Of a stretch of 27,862 nucleotides of DNA, positions 1 through 7,710 are shown piece by piece. How positions within the stretch are numbered: position 1 is the stretch's first letter; each line of letters begins with the position of its first letter. The stretch covers positions 1 through 27,862 of the forward strand of contig JBJMVQ010000064.1 of the NCBI GenBank assembly GCA_045810625.1, read 5' to 3'. Both the position numbers and the translations under genes were made by a program. This DNA is from JACQFZ01 sp045810625 (lineage in GTDB: Bacteria; Pseudomonadota; Gammaproteobacteria; Acidiferrobacterales; Sulfurifustaceae). The notes below the pieces were generated by a model that made no database searches, was not told the DNA's origin, and saw only the letters and a program-made list of their open reading frames with translations.

Positions 1-230
1 ATTTTGAATTCGAGCGCGAGCGCCGCGCGCGAAGAACAGCGAACCGGACGCTCATTGGTGCGGCAGGTGTCGCCGGTCGGGGGGATGTGAATTCCATAAA
101 GACGAATCGTCCGCCCGTCGACGCGCAATGTGCCGTCGTGCTGAACGATGGCGTAGCTGGAGATTTCCGCTGCAAGCGGCGCGGCTACACCGCCAAAGAG
201 GAGGAAGACGCAGGCGAGGATTTTGCTCAT
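1..230 (-). CDS. Exported SNase-like domain protein (3' part cut by window edge)
   Basis: Reading leftward from an ATG at 230, the frame stays open for 76 codons to the window edge, so the C-terminal part is missing. Residues 1-20 form a signal peptide (MSKIL, a hydrophobic core, then PLAAE), predicting export to the periplasm. After it comes a stretch of the kind found at the start of staphylococcal-nuclease-like domains: DGTLRVDGRTIRLYGIHIP, then a cysteine-containing segment with TCRT and VRCSSRAALAL. The catalytic region of an SNase fold would lie beyond the edge, so nuclease activity cannot be judged. An in-frame ATG at 257 is possible, but the signal peptide fits the 230 start. Neither start has a clear Shine-Dalgarno sequence. 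The gene lies 52 bp downstream of the YvlD-like gene on the same strand and may share its transcript. Confidence 0.7.
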   Translation of the reverse strand, partial: MSKILACVFLLFGGVAAPLAAEISSYAIVQHDGTLRVDGRTIRLYGIHIPPTGDTCRTNERPVRCSSRAALALEFK

Positions 231-282
231 CGGACGATCAACGCACCGCTCGGCCATGTGGATGACAGCGAACCGGGCCGCA

Positions 283-657
283 TCAACGCCGGCGAACGAT
301 CACCTCGACGCGCCCACGCGGGCCGATGAACCACGATGCGAACCAGCTCACGATGCTCACCACGATACTCGCGCCGACTGCGGACAAAAAGCCGTCGATT
401 TGAAAACCCGACAGCAACCACGCCACGAGCCCGACCATCGCAGCGTTCAAAACGAGTAGGAATAAACCCAAGGTGACGATGGTAATGGGTAGTGTCAGGA
501 TGAAGAGCACCGGTCGAACGACTGCGTTGACGAGGCCGAGCAGCAGCGCCGCGACGAGCAGCGTCCCGACACTCTCCACATAGACGCCCGGAATGATCGC
601 CGCCGCCAACCAAAGCCCGACGGCGCTGACCAACAACCGCAGCAGGAAGCCGTTCAT
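283..657 (-). CDS. YvlD/phage holin 4 superfamily small membrane protein
   Basis: This 124-residue protein is almost entirely hydrophobic, with four predicted membrane segments (about residues 4-22, 28-50, 54-80 and 88-112). The pattern matches the YvlD family (Pfam Phage_holin_4_2), including a VNAVVRPVLFILTLPITIVTLGLF block in the middle that is diagnostic of the family. These are inner-membrane proteins of unknown function. The name comes from similarity to holins, and no prophage genes are nearby, so a lysis role is unlikely. The C-terminus is basic (VIVRRR). Its ATG at 657 overlaps the stop of the response-regulator gene (ATGA), so translation is probably coupled and the two genes share a transcript. 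Confidence 0.85.
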   Translation of the reverse strand: MNGFLLRLLVSAVGLWLAAAIIPGVYVESVGTLLVAALLLGLVNAVVRPVLFILTLPITIVTLGLFLLVLNAAMVGLVAWLLSGFQIDGFLSAVGASIVVSIVSWFASWFIGPRGRVEVIVRRR

Positions 658-1034
658 CGTGCGAGCACCTGCTCGATGTATCGCAGGTTGCCGGGCTTGA
701 GGATGAACGCGTCGAAAAACGCCTTCGCCATATTTTGGCCCTCTTCCGTGGGATCGCCGCTCAACGCCACCACCCGCATATTCGGAAAGCGCTCGCGCAG
801 GCGCCGTCCAAGCTCATAGCCGTCCATATCCGGCAGTCCGATGTCGACGAAGACCGTGTCCGGCCGGAATTCGGCTGCCGCGGCGAGCGCCGCGAGTCCT
901 TCGTACGCACAGCAAGCGTGGTAGCCGAGCGCTTCGAGCAGGTTGGCGAACGAATACGCGACGTCGGTCTCATCGTCCACCACCAGCACCCGCCGTTGGT
1001 TCGCATCGATCGGCTTCAACTTGTACGGGTCCAT
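654..1034 (-). CDS. Single-domain response regulator (receiver only)
   Basis: This 126-residue protein consists of one CheY-like receiver domain with no output domain. The acidic pair is D20-D21 (VVDDE), the phosphoacceptor is D64 (VFVDIGLPDMDG), the switch residue is S92 (VVALSGD) and the conserved lysine is K113 (ILKPG). I chose the ATG at 1034 because GGAGG sits six bases upstream; the frame is open as far as 1094 but that extension has no ribosome site. A receiver-only protein usually passes phosphoryl groups on or acts by protein-protein contact. No histidine kinase is encoded in this window, so its partner is elsewhere. Its stop overlaps the YvlD start by ATGA. Confidence 0.9.
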   Translation of the reverse strand: MDPYKLKPIDANQRRVLVVDDETDVAYSFANLLEALGYHACCAYEGLAALAAAAEFRPDTVFVDIGLPDMDGYELGRRLRERFPNMRVVALSGDPTEEGQNMAKAFFDAFILKPGNLRYIEQVLAR

Positions 1035-1068
1035 TCGAACCTCCGCTGGCGGTCGTTGGTGTTTTTGA

Positions 1069-1102
1069 CGCGTTGCGCCCACGCGGGGCGCCACGCAACG
1101 CG
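1069..1102. other. Inverted repeat upstream of the response-regulator gene
   Basis: Perfect 9-bp arms CGCGTTGCG (1069-1077) and CGCAACGCG (1094-1102) surround a GC-rich loop. The repeat starts 35 bp upstream of the response-regulator start codon, between that gene and the DUF3096 gene. No T-run follows it on the minus strand, so it is not a standard intrinsic terminator. It could be an operator or a 5' UTR hairpin. Confidence 0.35.
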
Positions 1103-1173
1103 CATAACATAAAGCAACGACAGGGCGACGTCACTCACCCGGGTTCCGGGCGCGCGCGGGCGCGCCGTTTCGT

Positions 1174-1308
1174 TCAGTGTAGCAACCCAAGGATTCCGAC
1201 CAAGATGAGGTAAATCGCGACGATGTAATTGAGCAGCCGTGGCACGATCAGAATGAGTATGCCGGCGGTCAGCGCGACGATCGGTTGCAGAATGATGATA
1301 CTGCTCAT
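1174..1308 (-). CDS. DUF3096 family mini membrane protein (44 aa)
   Basis: A 44-codon gene starts with ATG at 1308, preceded by GGAGG (GGAGGCCTCATG). The product is one long hydrophobic hairpin containing the block TAGILILIVPRLLNYIVAIY, which I recognise as the hallmark of the DUF3096 family: small inner-membrane proteins of about 45-60 residues and unknown function, common in Proteobacteria. The last residues are VGILGLLH. It sits 33 bp downstream of the FAD-oxidoreductase gene on the same strand, so it could be co-transcribed, but it has its own strong ribosome site. Its small size makes it easy to miss in automated annotation. Confidence 0.85.
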   Translation of the reverse strand: MSSIIILQPIVALTAGILILIVPRLLNYIVAIYLILVGILGLLH

Positions 1309-1341
1309 GAGGCCTCCTTGTTGTTGCTTGGTGGTACGTTT

Positions 1342-2772
1342 TCAGGCCGCGCGAGTCACGCCGCGCAGGTCCGCACCCTGGCGTGCCAGCTCACGCTGCA
1401 CCTCGCGATACGGTACCACCCTCGGCGCGACCTGTTGATTCGCGGCGAGAGCGGCGCATACACCGGCAGCCTGGCCCATGGCCATCGCCACCGGCATCAC
1501 CCGGTACGACGAATGCGCCTCGTGCGTCCCGGAAATGCAGCGTCCCGCGATCAGCAGGCCCTCGACGCGTTGCGGGAGCAAACAGCGCAGCGGAATGTCG
1601 TAAGCCTCGCCCGGCGGTACGCGCTTGAGGATCGTCCCGCTCCCACGCGGGTTATGAATGTCGATCGGATAGGTACAGCGGGCGATCACGTCGTCGAATT
1701 TGCGCGCCGCCAGCACGTCGGCGCCGGTGAGCTGGTAGTCCCCGCGAATACGGCGGGTCTCGCGCACGCCGATGCTGGTGCCGCTCTGCGCGAGATACGC
1801 GCGCTCGAAGCCGGGAACATAGCGCCGCAGGAACGCGACGATTTGGCGCATCTGGCGGCGCGCTTGCCACTCCGCGTACGTCAAATCCCAGACGCTCGTG
1901 CCGAGCGCGCCGGTCACGCGCGTCGAATTCACGCTCACCTCGTGTGAATGCGGCGTCGCAAAAAACAACATGTCCTCGCGCGGCAAGTCCAGCTCGCCGG
2001 CGCGCGCCGCGCACTGAATCAGATCCCAAAGCCCGTGCACGCCGCGCCACTGGTCGGGGTGCTGGCGGACGTATTCGGCGAACGCCTCGCGCTGGAACTC
2101 GACCATGCGGAACATCAGCGTCATCGGCTGCACCAACCCGTCGTCCGGCCGGCCGACGTCGAACGGCGCGCCCGCCCGCGCGGCAAGATCCCCGTCGCCC
2201 GTGCAGTCGATGACGACGCGTGCGCGTACGACGATCGGCCCTGATTTCGTCTCGAACACCACGCCCTGCACGCCGGCATCGCCGATCACGTCGCTCGCGA
2301 ACGCGTGCAGCAAAAACTGCACGCCGGCTTCATCGAGCAGTTCGAGGGCGACGAGCTTGAACGATTCCGGATCGAACGGCACGACATAACCGGTCTGCAG
2401 CGACGGCCGGATCGCGCCGCCCGCCTTCACCAACCGGTCCAGCAGCTTCACGACCACGCCGGCGACGATCGGATCGCCGGGTCCGTGATCCGGCGGCAAC
2501 AGCGCATCCGCCGCCGGCGAATATTCGGCCGGTGGATGCTGCGTGTGGAACGACATCAGCGGCATGACGAGCGCTGCGGTCGCGTTGCCGCCGAAGAAAC
2601 TGTAGCGCTCGGCGAGAATAACTTGTGCGCCGGCCGCCGCCGCTCCGAGCGCGGCGCCGAGCCCCGCCGGACCGCCGCCGACGACCAGCACTTCGGTCTC
2701 GGCGCCGATCTGCGCACGGCGGGGAGGCAGTTGGACCTGCCTCGCTTCGGTCGGCGGTTTAAGGGCGGGCAT
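1342..2772 (-). CDS. FAD-dependent oxidoreductase (FAD_oxidored / PF12831 type)
   Basis: The protein has 476 residues. It begins with a linker, then a Rossmann FAD-binding motif, VLVVGGGPAGLGAALGAAAAG (about residues 28-48), followed by ERYSFFGGNAT, the pattern of the FAD-dependent oxidoreductase family PF12831. Further family signs are VVIDCTGDGDLAARAGA in the middle and LLIAGRCISGTHEAHSSYRVM near the C-terminus, where the FAD ribityl region is closed. The substrate is unknown. There is no signal peptide or membrane segment, so it is probably cytosolic. I placed the start at ATG 2772; the frame is open to 2859 but the extra residues lie inside the upstream gene and look non-coding. This start overlaps the pyruvyl-transferase gene by 14 bp, which suggests translational coupling in the DUF72/pyruvyl transferase/oxidoreductase operon. 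Confidence 0.85.
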   Translation of the reverse strand: MPALKPPTEARQVQLPPRRAQIGAETEVLVVGGGPAGLGAALGAAAAGAQVILAERYSFFGGNATAALVMPLMSFHTQHPPAEYSPAADALLPPDHGPGDPIVAGVVVKLLDRLVKAGGAIRPSLQTGYVVPFDPESFKLVALELLDEAGVQFLLHAFASDVIGDAGVQGVVFETKSGPIVVRARVVIDCTGDGDLAARAGAPFDVGRPDDGLVQPMTLMFRMVEFQREAFAEYVRQHPDQWRGVHGLWDLIQCAARAGELDLPREDMLFFATPHSHEVSVNSTRVTGALGTSVWDLTYAEWQARRQMRQIVAFLRRYVPGFERAYLAQSGTSIGVRETRRIRGDYQLTGADVLAARKFDDVIARCTYPIDIHNPRGSGTILKRVPPGEAYDIPLRCLLPQRVEGLLIAGRCISGTHEAHSSYRVMPVAMAMGQAAGVCAALAANQQVAPRVVPYREVQRELARQGADLRGVTRAA

Positions 2773-3958
2773 CGATCGGCGATCTGCTGGCGGGCAATTC
2801 GACGTCGCCCTGCCGCGCCAGCAGCAGGTCGAGCGCAAGTTCGTTGGTTTCGGCGGCACGGGTGCGCAGGGCCGGAAGCTTCCGCGCGATCTGCTCCTTC
2901 AGCGCGTCGCGCGCGTCCCAGTTTCGGTCGATGTGCGCGAGCAGCCGGCCTTCGTTCACCAAGTGCAACGGCGGCATCACCAACTCCATGTCGGCAAGAA
3001 ACCCCTCGACTTTCGACGAGTACGGCAGCGCCACGAACGGAACGCCTTGCAGCGCCGCAAACACGAGAAAGTGCAGCCGCATCCCGACTGCAAAAGCGAA
3101 CTTGCCGACGAGTGAGAGCAGCTGGCTCGAGCTGTATTCGCCTTTCAACACGGTTGCGCGCTGCGCGCGCAGCATCCGCGCGATCACCGCGTGACAATGT
3201 TGCACATCGTGCATCTTCGGCTCCATCGGCACGAACACGACGTCGGCATCGAAGCGCTCGACCATGTAATCCGCGGCATTGGCGAGCAGCGCGTGGTACA
3301 TCTTCTGATCGATGTCCGGCGCGGCGACGCCGGGCTCGCGCACCGACATGCCGATCAAGCGGCGCGCCGGATCCAAGCCCTCGCGCTCCACGGCGCCGGT
3401 CGGAAGCGGATCGGGTCGCAGCAGGAATGCCGGGTCGGCCGTGACGACGATGTCACGCTTCACGCCGATCTCTTCGAGTGCCTTGCGCGCGCCGGCTTCG
3501 CGGACCGTGACGATGTCGATCGCGCTCAACTGGTCGCGCACGAGCTTTTGCGCATCCGGCGTATTGAGCGGCCCGGCGCCGATGGCATACGTCATGACGG
3601 GAACCGACTTGTCCCGGGCAAGCTCGACCTCGCGCAGATAAATCTTCGCTTCCGCGTCGAACAGAATACCGCCGCCGCCGAGAATGAAGAGATCGAGCCG
3701 CTCGATTTCAGGGACGATTTCGTTACGCGCGAGCGCGCGCACCGGCACCGCGCGCGCCACCCGCGGGTGCCGCCGTCGCGTGTCCTCGACGTCGCGCGTG
3801 AAGACCGTAATCTCCGCTGTTACCGAGTTCGAAAGCTGCTCGATGATGCTTTGCAGTATCGCTTCATCGCCGAGGTTGAGCCCGCCGTACGAACCGGAGA
3901 TTCCGACGCGATAGAACTCCCGCTTTCGCTGCTGCATATTCGTTATCTCTCCGCTCAT
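2759..3958 (-). CDS. Polysaccharide pyruvyl transferase family protein (CsaB-like)
   Basis: This 399-residue protein starts at ATG 3958, which has GGAGA six bases upstream. The N-terminus carries GISGSYGGLNLGDEAILQSI, the YGxxNxGDEAIL signature of the polysaccharide pyruvyl transferase family (PF04230, CsaB-like). Further on are LDLFILGGGGILFD, VMTYAIGAGPLNT and the C-terminal region VGMRLHFLVFAALQGVPFVALPYSSKVEGF, all typical of the family's two Rossmann-like halves. Known members move a pyruvyl group from phosphoenolpyruvate to sugars of cell-surface polymers, but the family is broad and the acceptor here cannot be named. No glycosyltransferases or polysaccharide export genes are adjacent, which is unusual for a capsule or S-layer role. 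The gene lies 20 bp after the DUF72 gene and overlaps the oxidoreductase gene by 14 bp. Confidence 0.85.
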   Translation of the reverse strand: MSGEITNMQQRKREFYRVGISGSYGGLNLGDEAILQSIIEQLSNSVTAEITVFTRDVEDTRRRHPRVARAVPVRALARNEIVPEIERLDLFILGGGGILFDAEAKIYLREVELARDKSVPVMTYAIGAGPLNTPDAQKLVRDQLSAIDIVTVREAGARKALEEIGVKRDIVVTADPAFLLRPDPLPTGAVEREGLDPARRLIGMSVREPGVAAPDIDQKMYHALLANAADYMVERFDADVVFVPMEPKMHDVQHCHAVIARMLRAQRATVLKGEYSSSQLLSLVGKFAFAVGMRLHFLVFAALQGVPFVALPYSSKVEGFLADMELVMPPLHLVNEGRLLAHIDRNWDARDALKEQIARKLPALRTRAAETNELALDLLLARQGDVELPASRSPIDARP

Positions 3959-3978
3959 TCGGTCTCCGCGTCGCCCGG

Positions 3979-4725
3979 CTAGGCGACCGCGCGCTGGCCG
4001 GCACCTTCGATATAGCGCCGCAAATCGAGCGCGTTGCGTACCGCGTAGCCGCCGATGTCGTTGTTGAAATACGCGTAGACATCGATGCCATCGGCGAGAT
4101 AGGCGCGAATGCGCCGCGCCTGAGATGCGAGCGCCTGCGGCGTGTAGTTGCCGGCGTACGCGCGGCCGTGAAAGCGCAGATACGTGAAACCGGCCGTCAA
4201 TCGACGCGGATGATCGGGCAGCATGTCGTGCACGCAGAGAGCCACATCGTGCGCGGCGAGCAAATCGTAGACCGGTTCGCACAGCCAGGTCGGGTCGCGA
4301 AACTCCATCGTCCAGCGCTGCGCGCGCGGCAATAGCGAAAGAAACTTTTCCAGTCGGGGCACATTAACGTGGAAGCGGGGCGGCAGCTGCACGAGAATCG
4401 GACCGAGAACCGCGCCCAAATGGCGCGCGCGCGAAACGAACAACTCGATCGGTTGCTCCGGATCTTTCAGGCGCTTACGGTGTGAGCCGAAGCGGCTGAA
4501 CTTGACGGCGTACCGAAACCCCGCGGGCGCCGCGATATGCCATGCATCGAATACGTGCGCCGCAGGTAGACGATAGAAGGTGTTGTTGATCTCGACGGTA
4601 TCGAACTGACGCGCGTAGTACGCGAACCACTGCGACTTCGGCAGATCGCGCGGATAGAAAACATCCCGCCAGTGATCGTACTGGTACCCGGACGTTCCGA
4701 TGCGCAGCTCGCCGCGCGATGCCAT
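3979..4725 (-). CDS. DUF72 (YecE-like) family protein
   Basis: The product is 248 residues long, near the usual DUF72 size. It opens with RIGTSGYQYDHWRDVFYP and continues with FDTVEINNTFYRLP. It ends with VYAYFNNDIGGYAVRNALDLRRYI, and these blocks are the three strongest marks of the family. DUF72 proteins adopt a TIM-barrel fold; their reaction is not established. There is no signal peptide, so it is probably cytosolic. The ATG at 4725 has GGAGGAGGG about eight bases upstream. It is the first gene of a three-gene operon with the pyruvyl-transferase-like and FAD-oxidoreductase genes, and is transcribed divergently from the RibD-C-type reductase. Confidence 0.9.
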   Translation of the reverse strand: MASRGELRIGTSGYQYDHWRDVFYPRDLPKSQWFAYYARQFDTVEINNTFYRLPAAHVFDAWHIAAPAGFRYAVKFSRFGSHRKRLKDPEQPIELFVSRARHLGAVLGPILVQLPPRFHVNVPRLEKFLSLLPRAQRWTMEFRDPTWLCEPVYDLLAAHDVALCVHDMLPDHPRRLTAGFTYLRFHGRAYAGNYTPQALASQARRIRAYLADGIDVYAYFNNDIGGYAVRNALDLRRYIEGAGQRAVA

Positions 4726-4964
4726 TCAACGCCCTCCTCCACCTGGGAATCGTGCCATCCCACTCGACGGCCGCGGGGCTCCCGCGGTCCCCTACGAGCC
4801 CGGTCGACCTTGGCGCGCTCTCACTCCTTGGGGTCACGTTCGAGCCCCACGTCACATTCGTAACATACGGTAAGCACCGGTCCTATGCGTTGATGTCCTC
4901 TGCGTTAAAGCCCTGAGCCGGAACAACGACGCGCGGCGCGGGCGTGTGTTACCGTGGTGCGGGC
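4726..4964. promoter_or_regulatory. Divergent intergenic region with a 7-bp-arm inverted repeat
   Basis: This 239-bp gap separates divergent starts (DUF72 leftward, reductase rightward), so promoters for both should lie here. The clearest structure is CCGCGGG-gct-CCCGCGG at 4771-4787, which could be a hairpin in the DUF72 leader or an operator. I see no convincing -35/-10 pair and no credible small ORF. Confidence 0.4.
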
Positions 4965-5813
4965 ATGGATGCCTTTGTGGATCGCCTCTATCCATTCCCG
5001 GCGGCACGGCTTCCGCTTTCCGGTCTCTATCTCGCTCATCGGCTGCGCGAGCGCGGCACGCACGGCCGGCCCTACATCTACAGCAACTTCATCGCAAGCC
5101 TCGATGGCAGAATTTCGGAGCGCGATCCACGTACCCAACGCCGCGTTTTCCCGCGCGTCCTCCGCCACCCCCACGACTGGCACGCCTATCTCGAGTTGGC
5201 CGCGCAGGCCGATGCCGTCGTGCTGTCCGGCCGTCGGCTGCGCGAGCTCGGCGCGGAGACAGATACCGAACTCAGGTGCATGCCGGATCTCGCGAGCGGA
5301 CCGCTCGCCGATTGGCGACGGCAGCATGGCTTGCGCCCGCAGCCCGCATGCATCGTCCTTACGTCGTCGTTCGATCTACCGATCCGAGCTTCGGATTCGC
5401 GCTCCGACGGCGAAATCATCGTCGTCACAGGCGCCGGGTCTGTCGGGCGCGCGCAAAGCTCCCGATTCGAGATCATTTCCGTACCCGGTCCGCGGGTCAG
5501 CGGCGACGACGTGTATCGACTCGCGGTCGACCGCGGCTTCTCGACCGTTTACGCGATCAGCGGACCGGACGTTTTCAACACGCTGATGTCCACCGGTCGC
5601 ATCGATCGCCTGTATCTGACGCTGAGCCTGCAGCTCATCGGCGGCCGTGAGCCGGATACCTTGCTTCACGGCGACGCGCTCACGCCGCCGCCGGGCTTCG
5701 CGTTGCACGAGCTTTATCTCGATACCTCGCGTCGCGATCTGCCCGGGCTGCTGCTCGCAAGCCTGGACCATGAAGCTTCGCCGTTTTGGCGAAAGCGAAA
5801 CACGCCGGATTGA
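4965..5813 (+). CDS. RibD C-terminal domain (dihydrofolate reductase superfamily) protein
   Basis: The 282-residue product matches the RibD-C/pyrimidine reductase family (PF01872). The core starts at about residue 38 with RPYIYSNFIASLDGRIS, the family's N-terminal strand and SLDG motif. It continues with HAYLELAAQADAVVLSGRRLRELG, which places the NADPH-binding segment. The C-terminal half contains VYAISGPDVFNTLMSTGRIDRLYLTLSLQLIGG, matching the GGP/LN..LL..GLVDEL...PV..G pattern. Members reduce flavin or folate precursors using NAD(P)H, but many are uncharacterised stand-alone reductases. It lacks the RibD deaminase domain and no riboflavin genes are adjacent, so a riboflavin role is not supported. 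I prefer ATG 4965 over an in-frame GTG at 4944; neither has a strong ribosome site. Confidence 0.8.
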   Translation: MDAFVDRLYPFPAARLPLSGLYLAHRLRERGTHGRPYIYSNFIASLDGRISERDPRTQRRVFPRVLRHPHDWHAYLELAAQADAVVLSGRRLRELGAETDTELRCMPDLASGPLADWRRQHGLRPQPACIVLTSSFDLPIRASDSRSDGEIIVVTGAGSVGRAQSSRFEIISVPGPRVSGDDVYRLAVDRGFSTVYAISGPDVFNTLMSTGRIDRLYLTLSLQLIGGREPDTLLHGDALTPPPGFALHELYLDTSRRDLPGLLLASLDHEASPFWRKRNTPD

Positions 5814-5889
5814 CACCGCCTCCTCGCTTTTTGAAATTGCATCAAGCGAACTCGTCGCGCCGCAGCTCAACTCGGAAGGAGAAAATGCC

Positions 5890-7047
5890 ATGAACAAGTT
5901 CACGTCGATGCTCGCAGGAACCGCCATCGGGGCGGCCGTCATGTATTTCTCCGACTCGGAACAGGGTGCACGCCGGCGCGCGATGCTGCGCGACCAAGCG
6001 ACGCGCGCGCGCAATCGGGTGCGCGACCGCGCCAACGCCACCATGAGCGACTTGCGCAACCGCACGCAAGGTTTCCGCGCTACACGACGTGCGGCCATGG
6101 AAGAAGAAGAGATGCCGAGCGACGCCACCCTCAACGAACGCGTGGACGCCGCGCTCGGCCGCGCGACGAGCCATCCCGGTGCTATAAACGTCAGCGCGCG
6201 CAACGGCGTCGTTACGCTCGCCGGCCCGATTCTCGCGGACGAAGTTCCGTTAGTGATCGATTGCGTGCTCAACGTTCGCGGAGTGCGCGATGTCGTGAAC
6301 CGGCTCGACGTGCATCGCGACCCCGGGAACGTACCGGCGCTCCAAGGCGGCGCTTCGGTACGCGCGCGCCTGCGCGCTGGGTGGCAGGCGAACTGGTCTC
6401 CGACCGCACGCGTCGCCGCCGGAGTGGCCGGCGCGGCGGCCGGAGTCTTTGGCCTTGCCGGGCGCGGCATTGCGCGCAAAGCCGTCGGGCTCGCCGGATT
6501 TGGTGTTCTCGCGAGCGCTGCCACCAATCTTCCCATTCGGGCGCTCGCCGGCATGGGCGGCCGACGCGGCATCACGGTGCAAAAAACGATCCGCATGAAC
6601 GCCCCGATCGAGCGCGTGTTCGAGATTTGGGCGCGCGGGGAGAACTTCCCGCACTTCATGACCCATGCGCAGGAAGTACGGCGTCTGGGCGACGGACGCG
6701 ACGCGCGCTGGCACTGGAAGGTGCGCGGAACGAGTGGAATGGAATTCGAATTCGACAGCCGGATTACCGCCTACGAAGAAAATCGCTTCATTGCGTGGCG
6801 CACCGAGCCGGGCGCGTGGGTCCAGCACGCCGGATCGGTTCGGTTCACTCCCAACTCGGACGGTACGACCACCGCGCAGGTGCGCATGGAATACCAGCCG
6901 GTCGCCGGAGCGGTCGGACACGTCATCGCGAAACTGCTCGGCGACGACCCGAAGCGTCAGCTCGACGACGATTTGATGCGCATGAAGGCATTCGTCGAGA
7001 CCGGCAAGGCGGCGCGCGATGCCGCAGCGCCAAGGCCGGCGCTGTGA
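5890..7047 (+). CDS. BON domain plus SRPBCC domain membrane-associated protein
   Basis: This 385-residue protein starts at ATG 5890 with GGAAGGAG seven bases upstream; the frame is open earlier, but that extension overlaps the reductase gene in another frame. Residues 1-20 are hydrophobic and lead into FSDSEQGARRRAML and a long Arg-rich helix. At about 78-140 lies a BON domain (LNERVDAALGRATSHPGAINVSA, then GVVTLAGPILADEVP). A hydrophobic glycine/alanine-rich segment spans about 165-215. The C-terminal part, from about 225, is an SRPBCC/polyketide-cyclase-like domain (TIRMNAPIERVFEIWARGENFPHFM ... WHWKVRGTSGMEFEFDSRI). BON domains are linked to envelope stress and lipid or membrane association, and SRPBCC domains bind hydrophobic ligands. 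A membrane-anchored envelope-protective or lipid-handling role is inferred, not shown. It converges with the CBS-domain gene. Confidence 0.8.
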   Translation: MNKFTSMLAGTAIGAAVMYFSDSEQGARRRAMLRDQATRARNRVRDRANATMSDLRNRTQGFRATRRAAMEEEEMPSDATLNERVDAALGRATSHPGAINVSARNGVVTLAGPILADEVPLVIDCVLNVRGVRDVVNRLDVHRDPGNVPALQGGASVRARLRAGWQANWSPTARVAAGVAGAAAGVFGLAGRGIARKAVGLAGFGVLASAATNLPIRALAGMGGRRGITVQKTIRMNAPIERVFEIWARGENFPHFMTHAQEVRRLGDGRDARWHWKVRGTSGMEFEFDSRITAYEENRFIAWRTEPGAWVQHAGSVRFTPNSDGTTTAQVRMEYQPVAGAVGHVIAKLLGDDPKRQLDDDLMRMKAFVETGKAARDAAAPRPAL

Positions 7048-7070
7048 GAGAACACACCCGCCTGATGCTT

Positions 7071-7111
7071 GCGGCGTCGTCGATCCGCTCGGCGAGGATC
7101 GGCGGCGCCGC
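7071..7111. terminator. Possible stem-loop between convergent genes
   Basis: Between the convergent BON-SRPBCC and CBS genes (70-bp gap), GCGGCG (7071-7076) can pair with CGCCGC (7106-7111), and inside it GATCC (7082-7086) pairs with GGATC (7096-7100). There is no T-run on either side, so this would be at best a Rho-independent-like or pausing structure. Confidence 0.3.
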
Positions 7112-7117
7112 ACACAG

Positions 7118-7537
7118 TCAGTGGTGCTTGGAGAACTGCTGAACGACTTCGTCGGCGAGCGGTTTGGTTTCCGGATGCAGCGCGAGGTCATCGACAGAGA
7201 TCATGCCGATGGCTTCATTCTTGCGGTTGACCACCACGACCCGGCGTACCTGATTCTGCTCCATCACCGTCGCAACGTCGCGCGCATCCTGGTCCTCGAA
7301 GCAGGAAACGACGTCGCGACTCATGACGTCGCGCGCCGGCGTCGAGCCCGGGTCGGAGCCTTCGGCAACGGCGCGAATCGCGATGTCACGATCGGTCAAC
7401 ATACCGACGATCGTTCCGTCTTCCGTCACCGGAAGGACGCCGATGTCCATTTGACGCATCAGCTCGGCCGCGGCCTGAATACTGGTATTGCTCGGGATAA
7501 TGCGGATGTTGCTCGACATCACTTCCTTCGCTTGCAT
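7118..7537 (-). CDS. Two-CBS-domain protein
   Basis: The 139-residue product contains only a pair of CBS domains. The first (about residues 7-60) reads VMSSNIRIIPSNTSIQAAAELM, then IGVLPVTEDGTIVGMLTDRDIAIRAV. The second (about 70-125) reads VMSRDVVSCFEDQDARDVATVM, then VRRVVVVNRKNEAIGMISVDDLAL. Such pairs bind adenosine-containing ligands and act as energy or redox sensors. Free-standing two-CBS proteins like this one are common in proteobacterial stress loci, but their partners are usually unknown. The start at 7537 has AGGAG seven bases upstream. A short hairpin, CCCGCC-gctcg-GGCGGG (7558-7574), lies just upstream of that ribosome site. It follows gspB on the same strand after a 173-bp gap and converges with the BON-SRPBCC gene. 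Confidence 0.9.
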   Translation of the reverse strand: MQAKEVMSSNIRIIPSNTSIQAAAELMRQMDIGVLPVTEDGTIVGMLTDRDIAIRAVAEGSDPGSTPARDVMSRDVVSCFEDQDARDVATVMEQNQVRRVVVVNRKNEAIGMISVDDLALHPETKPLADEVVQQFSKHH

Positions 7538-7710
7538 GACGCTCTCCTATGCGACGGCCCGCCGCTCGGGCGGGACGATCGCGCCATAACAACGCCGCGC
7601 TTCTCGGGTGTCAATCAGTGGGGAGATCGAATGCGCAGTGCGGGCCAAAGGAGATAATCGCGCCGCCGCGGAGGACGCGACGCCACGGCTAGACAACAAT
7701 CGACGCGGAC

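Noticed and set aside
2305..3444. Long plus-strand open frame (379 codons) opposite the FAD-oxidoreductase and pyruvyl-transferase genes
   Set aside because: Its product is a low-complexity Arg/Ala-rich sequence and the opposite strand carries conserved motifs throughout.
5376..6659. Long minus-strand open frame (427 codons) opposite the RibD-C and BON-SRPBCC genes
   Set aside because: Arg/Ala/Ser-rich, no ribosome site and no recognisable domain; the plus-strand genes explain the region.
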